Assembly (NCBI GenBank): GCA_963691655.1
Contig: OY829326.1
Span: 93,799,235 to 93,863,234, forward strand
Direction: 5' to 3'
DNA: 64,000 bases
From: Toxonevra muliebris
Lineage: Eukaryota; Arthropoda; Insecta; Diptera; Pallopteridae
Shown: piece by piece, positions 1 to 10,287 of the stretch
How positions within the stretch are numbered: position 1 is the first letter of the stretch
How the letters are laid out: every line of letters begins with the position of its first letter
Notes under the pieces: generated by a model
The model's input: the letters and a program-made list of their open reading frames with translations, nothing else
What the model was told of the DNA's origin: nothing
Databases searched by the model: none
Made by a program: the position numbers and the translations under genes

Positions 1-1422
1 CATTCTTTGTTGCACAGTTCGAAAACTTTTAACGTTCTATTGCAATTTTTACATTTCCATAATAAAATTGAACGACATTTGCCTTATCTTGCTTCTTTTT
101 TCTTCATTTCCATTGTCACAGAGCCCTAATTTAATAAGCAAGTATTTTAAAATTACAAACCACCGGAAAGTAAAATCTAAATGAACCCAAACAAATATTA
201 CGTAGAATTGCTCCAAATTCTTTTAGAAATATAAATTTCTAAACGCTGAAATCGTACCTGATCCTTTTTACGAAATACATATAGGTTTATTAGAAATTCC
301 ACCGTGTTTCTCGATTTATTAGAACGATGTACTAATCGATTCGTTGTTACGTAAATATGCCATATGGACATGGTAGAGATAAAAAATTTCCACGCCTCAC
401 CCGAATTTTCCCAAGAAAACTGATTTATATGGAAAATTGCATGTAAAAATTTTAATTTTTTTGTTTTTCGTAAATATCAAACTTAAAACTGGTGAAAACT
501 ATAATTTGAAAAGACAAGATCGATGGGAAATTTTCTGTAGATTACGATTCCCATATACGATATAATTACGATTTGATGCTCTCAAACTACATAAATAATA
601 ATCAAACACCAAAAAAGTAAATTTTTGGAAAATGAGATTTTTTGCGTTTTTTTAACTTTCTGGTCGTTTGGGATCATAAAATCGTTATTAAAAGATTCAA
701 AAACCCGGAAACTTAATTTACGTTAAATTTCCAATCTGTAATATGATTTCAAATTTTATTTTTTACTGATTTTTAATTTTATATTCACGAAAAATGAAGA
801 AAGGATTCTGAAATCATTTTGTTATTTTTTATGTATTCTTGAAATCTAAAAGTCCAAATAGTAGTAAATCGTAATTTAAATAAAAAGAATCGACCGAACA
901 TTTTTCCTAGATGACAATTACTTGGTCGTGGGTGAGATTCCATGATCTCAAACACCTACACAATGCAAAAATGCCGAAATGGTTTTTCTTTTTTTGAAAA
1001 TTGGATTATCTGCCTTTTCTTCACTTCCTGACCATTTTAAGATTATGTAATCGTTCTAATACATTTGGTAAATTAAAATTTTCACAATGGTTTATACAGG
1101 ATAGAGATCGAAAATACAGAGCTTTTCGATGACATTGAACGAACTTTTTAAGGCCGGATGCGAAACAATCTAGTTTTAAATACATTGAATGGCAAGAAAC
1201 GCATACATGGTCACATACGTCAATCCAAGAATGCTGAAAACTCTAGCCTATCACCTTGAGCCTTCTGACATCAGAGATTTAGACAAGTTTATTAAAGCTG
1301 AGGATATTGTGAAAACAGACCATATACTAATACAATGGGCCCTACTGTCATAAATAAAACCTCTATTAAAAAGGGAAACCACCTCAACTTAAGCTAACCT
1401 AATAGCTTAAGGTAACACTTAC
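1..1422. other. Non-coding, probably Marf intron
   Basis: No protein-like reading frame is visible on either strand. The stretch is AT-rich with scattered homopolymers. It lies just downstream (minus strand) of a Marf splice donor, so it is most simply intron. The missing Marf C-terminal exons (transmembrane pair and second heptad repeat) are not in it and should lie left of the window. Confidence 0.6.
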
Positions 1423-3477
1423 CCCAATGCTACACTGACGATTCATCAATGCCGGCGTCTTCTTGTTGCGTTCTCTAACTTTACCAGTGAAACGCTGAAT
1501 CATTGCTGTTATACCCCAAGAGAATTTAAATTCCAAATCTTCTTGAAAATCTGAGCATAAATTCTGGCAATTCAAGGAGTATAGCATTTCGAAAGGTTGA
1601 GAACGTGCGGCTAGTTTTGTTTGCACAATTAGTTTTTCGTTTGGCACCAAGGCGTGCATGCGATCTGGATTGAATTAAATTCGATATTATTAATAAAATT
1701 AATAAAGATTCAAAAAAATCACCTGTCATTTCTCTTTGTGCTGCTTCCACATTCATCGCCAACGCCATGGAAAGTCGAGCGCGTAAATTTGATCCCAAAC
1801 CCGCTTCGACATGTGAATTTAGTTCCTTCTTGTAGATATTCAGCACTAATGGTTCGGTATGGAATGGCATATTAAACTCATCGATTAATACGCCCAAACG
1901 CCAGATTTCCTCATTAAGCGCTTTAGAAACTTTTTGTTCAACCTCCTCAACCATATTATGGATCTTTAGCTTCATTTCACGTGTAACTTGCATCATTTGT
2001 GTTTCGGTGCCTTGTATGCGATCGGTGAGTAAAGTCTTCTGATCCAACTTCAAGCTGCGGAAGATTGAAGTGCGCTCGAAAATGTTATCCAACATGGAAC
2101 GCATATCACCAGCAACACTTTTACCGCGTGAGCTGTGCTGCTCGAATTTAGTTTTGACGGCACTCTTCGAGATGCATTCCTCGAATTTGCGCTCGAAATC
2201 TTGGAACTCAAAGTAGCGCACTTGAAATCCTTCTGCAATAGCACCCATATGAGGTGGATTACCTTTCGCTTCTTCAACGCGTGCCTAAACAGCAAAGGAA
2301 TAGATGAACAGAATGCATGAGAGACAAAGGAGAAGAATGAAAACAGTTAAAGTTTACATTTTTTCTAAAAAATTTGTGGTATTTATTACCTGTAAGGTTT
2401 CGCGCGCTGACACGAAAAATACACGCTCACCGGCTTCCTTCTCATTGCTGACTTTGAGCTCTTTTGTTAGGAAATCAATACAACGTTCGGTATGCTGTGA
2501 TTTCACCTAAAAACAGATTAGAAACGAATCCGATTACCAACAATCTCATATACACTCTTCTATGTATATCAAGAAAAGCTTTTTGCAAACTAAAAAATCT
2601 AAGCTAAGCTGGTAAAAGGTTCTTTTTACCTTCTCAAGCTCCTTCACTTAGCAAATTACATTCAATAATTGAAGAAAAAAATTAAATAAAAATGTATTTA
2701 CTTTCTTAATTGACTTAACAATAAATTACGGTAATATACTCAGCACATACCGATTCTTGACTTTCCGGCTCATTTGCTGATGCATCCCAGCGATTGTTTA
2801 ATATGAATATATTAGGTTTCGAAAGTTTTTGTGATACCGTGTGAAAGAATTGTTTTTCCGCTCGGGTCATTGTAGACTCAGCATTCAGAACCAACACGAA
2901 AACATCTGCATTTATGCAGTGATTGTCAATCCAATCATCCAAATTGGCTGAAACATCTACACCAGGCGAATCTACAAAAACGACATCGTCACGCAGAAGG
3001 TTGCAGCGTTCACGTGGCCAAAATATTCTCACCAGTGAACTTTCACTAAGTTTCTCTTGGCAGAGAGCATTTGCCAATTGTTTAATATTCTAAAAAATAG
3101 AAATAAATTAATAGATTCATATAAATTTTAAGATATGCAATTCTATATTTTAACAAAAACTTTTTGCGCCAATATAATTTATATATATAAAAATCAATTG
3201 CTGTGCGTTAGTCTCGCAAAAGCTCGAGAACGGATCTACCGACGGTGGTTTAAGAAAAAAGAATATTTGGAAAACCCCAAAGGAAAAGCCGGAATATCGA
3301 AATTTACGTTTTATATGCGAATTTTGTAGGGGAATACATATATAGGGGAATATTTATATAGCAACTTCAGATTACGGACTTAGCGGTTGACAGCTGCATG
3401 TATTACATATTTCTTCGATTACTCACACCGTGCGGTTGTGCTCAAACATTTCAGCGAGAATTTGTGAAATTTAATAG

Positions 3478-3523
<46 letters not shown>

Positions 3524-6500
3524 TAGTGGAATTGGTTAAAACGAATTTAACATTTGGCGAACAATAACTTTGACCAGCCATTTTGTTAAGGTAAATTGAC
3601 TTTGCAGGCTTAGACATATCTACAAATTCATTCAAATGTTTTTATCGAGATTCGATTAGTTTTCATATACGAGGATTTCAGTTTTGTAAGGTTCTAAGTG
3701 AAGAATAACAGAGTAATTTCAAACATTTAAGACACTTCGGATTATTTTCAATAGATGACGCTGAACAAAATTTTCGTGAAAACTTTAAATGAAGGTATAA
3801 TGTTACAAACAAATATAAGGGCATATCATGACCCATAAAGGTCATGTAGCCAAAACATGATGAATGCTGGGCGAAGCATTATTATCTTTACATTAACAAC
3901 AAACAATGTGTTACATCAAAATATTTATTTTTTTATTAGAAAAAAATTCAACAAATTGGGTACAACAAAGTTTGCCGGGTCAGTTATAATAGATATTTTA
4001 ACACAAAAAATGAGATCATGATCTCCGGAACCATAACAGCTATCGAGCTAAGACTTACACTATAGGTTTGGTTCAACCTCTTCAGGTTTTTTTTTTATGT
4101 TTTGGACCCGGTAGATGAATTTGAATTCAAATTATTAACGAAATTCCTACTTTCAGTGCTATTCGACTGCAATTCAGAGTTCACAGTGGAGTGTTTAAGA
4201 AACTCCGAGTTTAATATGACGTTGCTTTGCTTTTATTTTACAAAGATTTTTCATTTACAGTTTTCAAAGTGACTTTCAATATAAAAATAGTTTCGTTTAT
4301 TCTATTATACTTTACTATAATTCAAGAATACGTGGAAATTGAAGTTCTTTTCTTTTCTTGTTTTGGCTGAAAAAATGATCGATCAGTGTGGCTGAATTTA
4401 GCCAGAAAATAAGAACAGCGGGGATGAATTTGTCGCATACTCAGGGTTGCATGCCCATAAACACTAAATAAAATAAAGTTAGAAGAATGTATGGTAATAG
4501 TAGGGTTTAACGTTAAACACCAAAATGGCCCATAAACTCCAGTTTATGATGCCGTGTGAGCGTATTGTAATGAAAGTTTGCCATCCCTTGAGTTTTAGGC
4601 CCGACATTTTTGGTGGAGGACGGCGCTTGTGAAAGCCAAGATTGAACCAAAAAATTATAGCTTATTAGTTGGGTTTAATATTATGGTAGAAAATCTTCTC
4701 GGATACACGAATTTTCCTTACAAAATTACAAGTAATGAAGCTTGCTTCTATAAGTGCGGCCCGGCAACCATACATTAGTCCATAGTACGAAGCCAAAAAA
4801 GTCCAAATCCACACATTAAAATAAGACAGCAGAAATCAGTAACAAAAGTGATGAGTTCAACATAGAGCAAAAAATGTAGCTGATATTCCCCTGGTAGAAT
4901 TTGTTGGAAAACCAGAAAAAAAAACCTATTTGTCCAAAAGATGTTTAAATATTTAGAACAAAATGAGTAGCTAAATGACCGCCATGTGTCCATGGCTTGG
5001 AGGTGAGGAAGGCGGTTGCTCTCGATATTTTCAAGGCATTTGACCGAATGTGGAATAAACGGTCCACTCAGTACACTCCCCAGCCCATTTTTTTTGTTTT
5101 CATCAATGACTTTGAAAGGTCATCTCTGTATGGGGTCGCACGAACAGAGTTGAATTCAATGCGCATAAAACCCAATAATGCTTGATATCTCTCGAACGAG
5201 TTTCCCAGCTCCCTGTTAATCTCTTGGTTATAGGTGGCGTAGTTATTGCGGAGTTAGGAACTCTTGATGTTTTGGGCATATTCTTCCAATGTTACGTTCC
5301 TTGGAATACTAATAAGTCAAAAGAAGCAGGCTAATACCTCGGTTTTCCAAACCAATGTAAGAAATACTTCAACTCGACTGAACTCCAAAATGGAGTATTA
5401 TTCACATCGACCGATGAAGCTAATAGAGGACAGTAGGGCTTTCAGCTCTATTGACTCTTTGGAGCTTCGTATAGACGTGGCGTACGTGACTGTGCATTAC
5501 CGGTATTTTTATCACAGATGTTCCGCAGAGATGCTGAATTTGATGCCGTCAATTCTTGTGTTCACCTTATAGTTATTTTCTCTGCCTTTGCGTGTGTATA
5601 TGGAAGAAACACCGTTAACAACTACTTCACCCTCTTTGCTCCTACCACTCACCTATCTTCTTTCCACAATCAAAGCAATGCTTTGCATCTATAAGGATGC
5701 CTCCCTGAGTTTTGATTGCTTAATTATAAAAAAGAAAAAAATAAGACACCAGATCACTAGGAGGAATCCATCCGATATATATTTATATAATTTTTTGAAT
5801 TATACATACTTTCATAGCATAGAATTTTTTGAAACAGTGCTATAGCTTCTGTAATATTTCTATTTAAAGCTATTATACTCGGCTGACAAGATAATAAACT
5901 TATTCTTAAGTGCAAAATACCTAAATGGCCACATTCCATTCATAAAAGTAATTCAGAATAAATAAATTAAACCGCGCTAAAAAACTTACCACTACATTAA
6001 GTTTCTCATCGGATCCTTCCTTAATCAAATATGCTTCATTTCCATCACATCCTTCAACTTGACAAAAGCAATTTGTTGTGTGACCAATGCCGCTGGGCAA
6101 AATCTTCTCACGTAACATTGCGTTAATAACTGAGCTTTTTCCATTCGATGTGCGTCCAAAAAATGCAACTTTCATGTGATCACGACAGAGTACTTCGCGT
6201 ATGGCAGCGACCTTATGTACATAGCTTTCGAACAGCTCACGCTCGGCTTTATCCACAATTTCGGCTTCAGCATGCAGTACTGCGGGGGAAAAATAAAATA
6301 TTAATACACATTTCATACATATGCATTTTTATCCACCGCTATCCCAGGATTTGTCCGAACAATGCATTTACAACTCCAAAATACTCGTTACGACGGATTT
6401 CGGGATAGAGAATATTATTTTGTAAAATTTCTAATTCTTACCATTAATGAATTGCGTCGTCTCGACAACATATTCCTCGATTTCGCCATAGATGTCGTTG

Positions 6501-6676
6501 ATTTTCTTCTTGGCTCTGACAAAAACCTGCAATGGTGATTTTTCAGCATTTTGCATTGTCCGATTTTCGGACATCAATGCATTTGGATTGTAGTTGGTCG
6601 AAGTCGATGCGCCCGCGGTTGCGTTCGCGGCGTTTCCAGTGACCATTGAAATAGTGCGATTCAAATAGGCCGCCAT
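1423..6676 (-). CDS. Marf: Mitofusin (mitochondrial assembly regulatory factor), 5' six coding exons
   Basis: Dynamin-family GTPase of the mitochondrial outer membrane that tethers and fuses mitochondria. Exons read from the splice signals (minus strand): 6676-6442, 6279-5990, 3089-2751, 2506-2390, 2284-1723, 1664-1423. Joined they give 1785 nt (595 codons) with all phases matching. The start is the ATG at 6676 ([14 protein letters not shown]), as in Drosophila Marf. The P-loop GRTSNGKSS lies near residue 120, the switch threonines in [10 protein letters not shown] follow, DSPGVD is near residue 212 and NRWD near residue 260, so the GTPase core looks intact. The first heptad-repeat region follows in the fifth exon. 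The last visible exon ends at a GTAAGT donor after MNRQCSIG. The transmembrane hairpin and C-terminal coiled coil are therefore outside the window. The intron at 3090-5989 holds a retroelement remnant. I see no disabling mutation. Confidence 0.97.
3090..4960. other. Marf intron, left part, no gene
   Basis: Intronic DNA with no credible reading frame. It contains a run of about 34 thymines at 3483-3516, which on the minus (sense) strand is poly-A and may be the tail of a decayed retroposed insertion. Nothing else is recognised up to the reverse-transcriptase remnant that begins near 4980. Confidence 0.5.
4980..5740 (+). pseudogene. Non-LTR retrotransposon reverse transcriptase remnant in a Marf intron
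   Basis: The plus strand carries broken pieces of a non-LTR reverse transcriptase. [14 protein letters not shown] (5024-5065) matches the family block around the first catalytic aspartate. Near 5095, FVFINDF follows the usual RT spacing but with a large deletion. At 5264-5560 there are FLGILIS (the YLGV block) and, at the end, [19 protein letters not shown], a typical C-terminal piece of Jockey/R1-type ORF2. Several stops and frame changes separate them, and the catalytic YADD block is missing. It is antisense to Marf. Family assignment below non-LTR is uncertain. Confidence 0.65.
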
Positions 6677-7073
6677 TAATACGAAAATAAAATAATGTGT
6701 ACTTAATATAAAAAAATAAAATCCCTTGGAAGATGATTTTTTAATTTAAAATTACTTGGGATTATGACTTTTCAATCTCCAAATTACAGAAAAAAATCTA
6801 TTAAAAAAGATATTGATTTCTTCTTTTTCTTCAAAACTGATAAATATGTCAATGTAGAATTGTAGTATTGAAATCGTCAATGAGATTGAGAAGTAGATTA
6901 TTTTTTATATACTTTTTGCAGTTTAAATTGTAAGGATAGAGGGGGTAAGTGCTTGTGTGTGATGAGTGAATATAATCGTAGCAATTTTTTTTTTTTTTTT
7001 TTACTAAATCGAAGAAAGTTCATTTATAAAGAAAATCAAACTGAAAAGAAAATAAAAATAAAAAAATCATGTA

Positions 7074-8330
7074 ATGAAAATAAAGATAAATATACATAAA
7101 ATTAACAATCTAGCGTCAATAGTAAATTTAAAATTGAATGAGAAAAAAAAAGTATACGCTTTTTTTGTTGACTTTAAAGTTGCGTTTGATAGAGTGCCTA
7201 AAAACTTACTTATATATAAATTACACCAACTTGGAGTGTCCGCGATAATTGTGGAATTCATCGAACTGGTTTACAAAGATACAAACGCGGCTATTTGGAC
7301 GGGATGTGAAATCTCTATTTACTTCGAAACACATACTGGGGGGAAGCAAGGATGCCTGCTGTCACCTTTACTCTTTGCACTATATATAAACGATCTGAAT
7401 GACTGGCTAGGTGGTGGTCTTTATATAGATGATATAAACGTAAGTATTCTACTATATGCTGATGTTATTGTCATATTGGCAGATGAGTCTACAGTATTAC
7501 AGCGTATGATAAATCGTCTCGAGTCATACTGTACGAATTGGGGAATGGAGGTCAATATAAATTAGTCAGAAATTATGGTTTTCCGAAGAGGTGGCACTCT
7601 TGCAGCGAGAGAGAAATGGGGTTTCAAATCAGAGGAGGTTAAAGTGGTATCCGAATACAAATATCTAGGTGTCATCTTAACGCCAACTATGTCGTTCACC
7701 AAACATATAAATAAAAGCGGAAGCCAAAGCAAGCATAAATTTAATCTGGAAAAAACAAATATCGTTGAGCGCCAAATGGAAGCTGTTTTTGGCTGTTTGT
7801 AGGTCAATCCAAACTTATGCTGCACAAATATGGGGGTTTTCCTGGTTTGATGATGCGGATCTTTTGCAGCGATATTTCATCAAGAGAATGCTAAAGTTGC
7901 CCGAGCAAACACTTAACTATGTTCTTTCGTTGGAAACGGAAGCTGAAGATGGGCATTTCTACACTCTAGACTTGCATCTGCGTTACATATATAGAACGCT
8001 ATATGAGTATAGCGATGAAAGATTACCTCACATGCTGTCAACTAAAATAATAAGAAAGAATATCTTTTGGTATAGTGAGATGGTTAAACAAATTAGAGAC
8101 TACAAAACTTGCAACGAGAAGCTTCAAAATTGTGTAGTATGTGTAATTTGAAAGAAGAGGAGAGTTTGCAACACTTCCTAGACGTATGCCCTATATTTAA
8201 TGAAATTAGATGCAAATACTTTAAACAATCCGTTTTATTAGAAAAATGAGGTTATTGATATTTTAAATGGAAAAGAGCATGGAAATTGGGTTAGCCTATC
8301 CCAATTTGTAGAAAAGGCCTAATTATATAG
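7074..8330 (+). pseudogene. Non-LTR retrotransposon ORF2 C-terminal half, decayed, upstream of Marf
   Basis: Three frames together give the back half of a non-LTR polymerase. 7074-7565 holds FFVDFKVAFDRVP, GGKQGCLLSPLLFALYINDL and LLYADVIVILAD. The last is the catalytic YADD block with the second aspartate changed to valine. A stop at 7563 interrupts the frame. 7575-7802 continues with MVFRRGG and YKYLGVILTP. After a frame change near 7790, 7765-8151 gives the thumb-like region (FIKRMLKLPEQT, LDLHLRYIYRTLYE). At about 8135-8200 a C-x2-C ... H-x4-C zinc motif (CSMC ... HFLDVC) marks the ORF2 end. It is dead by stop, frameshift and active-site loss. It is antisense to Marf and lies between the Marf start codon and its candidate 5' exon. 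Confidence 0.8.
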
Positions 8331-8788
8331 AAATTTTTTAATAAGTGAATTTAATGAATGAATTTAATAATACATATATTATAATATAAATGAATATACA
8401 AGCCTCCGACAGACGATTATGTACCATGTCAAATTTATATTCTTTTTTTTTCATTTTGTATCTTAATTTTAAGTATCTTTTATTAAAGTTGTGTACTATA
8501 TGAATTGGAAAATAACGAAACATCTATCTATATATCTATACATAAAATTAAGTAAAATAGGGAATATTTTTTTGAAAAGAAGGATATTGTTGATGTATAT
8601 ATTAGTGTACCTAACTACAAGAGCAATGAAAATCGTTCACAAGATTAATACGCTCTTGTATCATCTCTTTGCTTGTAGCTTGGAAAGCTAAAAATATCAG
8701 AAATACTAATTTTAGGATTTTTACTTTAAAAAACCGTTTTGGACGGTGAAAATCAATTAGTGGCTGTGATGACACAATTTATTATATA

Positions 8789-9288
8789 CAGGGTACTTTA
8801 GTGACGATGTCTTAACTTGTAAGACAAGTTTTCTGGGGAAATTTAACATGAGTGTTCGGAAATGTATCGGTAAAAAGTTACAGCTAGTTCTAATTTTTTG
8901 AAGTTTGTTGTTGTAGTAGCTAAAGCTCCTAACTGTACTGGTTGTTGCGGTTATTGTTATTATTGACCCTGGACTGTGTGATATTTGGCACAATGTTAAG
9001 GTTAATGTATATCGACCAAGTATCATTCATCACAGCAAAACCAGCTAAACAAAATGACGGATTTAAGAAAGACAGACTTTTTGGAAAGAGCTTTCAAAAT
9101 TTCATATTTATCTCCAACTTTTATCTATTTTGCTATATATTTACGCTATAGCTAGTCAAAACTTAAAAATTGAAGAAAATATTGAAACATTTTTCTCAAA
9201 ATTTCACCACTATAAAAAAATTTGTTGGTAGAAATAAACCACCCAAACCTTCCACACAAATTTATCACACCGCCACTAAAATACCCTG
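8789..9288. mobile_element. 500-bp MITE-like element with CAGGGTA terminal inverted repeats
   Basis: The left end reads CAGGGTACTTTAGTG and the right end, reverse-complemented, reads CAGGGTATTTTAGTG: 14 of 15 bases match. Both ends are flanked by TA (8787-8788 and 9289-9290), the target duplication of Tc1/mariner-type elements. No transposase frame is seen inside, so it is non-autonomous. Confidence 0.75.
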
Positions 9289-9290
9289 TA

Positions 9291-10240
9291 TGTAAAATCA
9301 TATTTAGTAACTAAATAATCGAATTTTTTTAATTTCTAATTTTTCATTCATAGGCTGATCAAAAGAAAAGAGAGAGAATGTTGAAGACTATCATTAACTT
9401 TTTGATACCATATTACATTTTTCCTTTCGAAATGTTTACGCTATTCACATATACAACATAAAAACCTGGGCCAAACATAACTTTTTGACACAAAAAGGAG
9501 TAATCTTTTGTTTGGTTTAGTGTATAAATGCAACTGGGTAAGTTATACATATTTAGAAAAAGTACATTCAGAACTGGTCAATGGTCACCGATTAGTTTTT
9601 GGAAGTCTGCGAAGTACAACCGTCCACTATAATTTGTATAACAATATTGTATTATTTAATTGTTTAAAAATAAATGCATATTTTCTTATATAACAATAAA
9701 AAAAAAATAATAAAACAAAAAAAAAAATTGATGGAAATATAGAAAGTAGTAGTTTATCCAGACGTATTTAGGGTATTAAAATTATGGAAAAATGTGTTAA
9801 ACAAATGTAATTTAATGTAAAAAACTGTATGTCATATGGCAATTTTCGCACCTTTAGTAGACAACAGAATATTTATTATTTTGTGAAATTCTATTTATGG
9901 ATTATCTGGTAATCTCCTGAGTAATGGAAAATATAAAAATCAACTACTTAAATATCCAATTATAGTATAAATGTATAATTGTCAACCGCGAGAAAGACGA
10001 CAAGGTAGAAGGATGTAGAAAACTGCGTTTCAATCAAAAATAAAAATCATCTAAATTTGCAATGAAGAACGCAAATAAATTACTCTATATACAAGCAAAA
10101 AATAAATACCGCATACAATCACAACTAATATGACGTCGTTGCATTTGTTAAATTTATTATTTAAATAACTATATGAAGAAAAGTTTATGAGAAAGTGAAC
10201 CGGGAGAGAGCCGAGCTGACGATAGTGTTTAATTGAACTT
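9291..10240. other. Non-coding between MITE and candidate 5' exon
   Basis: AT-rich with A-runs at 9698-9728. No reading frame with protein-like composition and no recognised repeat end. If the candidate exon at 10252-10287 belongs to Marf, this is its first intron. Confidence 0.4.
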
Positions 10241-10251
10241 ACCTGATTGTT

Positions 10252-10287
10252 TTCGGACATTTTAAGCTTTGAATTTTTAGCATTCAC
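10252..10287 (-). CDS. Candidate short 5' exon with strong splice donor (Marf leader or unknown)
   Basis: On the minus strand a short frame, either MNAKNSKLKMSENNQ or its inner start MSENNQ (ATG at 10260), runs into a perfect CAG|GTAAGT donor at about 10243-10242. Further right there is no obvious gene, so this looks like a first exon. The nearest minus-strand partner is Marf. Joining to a possible TTAAG acceptor just upstream of the Marf ATG would put this frame out of phase, making it an upstream ORF rather than an N-terminal extension. Recognised from splice signal and position only. Confidence 0.3.

Noticed and set aside
1526..2320. Alternative frames overlapping the fifth visible Marf exon on both strands
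   Set aside because: The Marf frame has full family identity there; the others are chance.
3483..3516. Poly-T run as proof of a processed pseudogene
   Set aside because: No gene-derived sequence next to it on either side; a simple homopolymer is enough.
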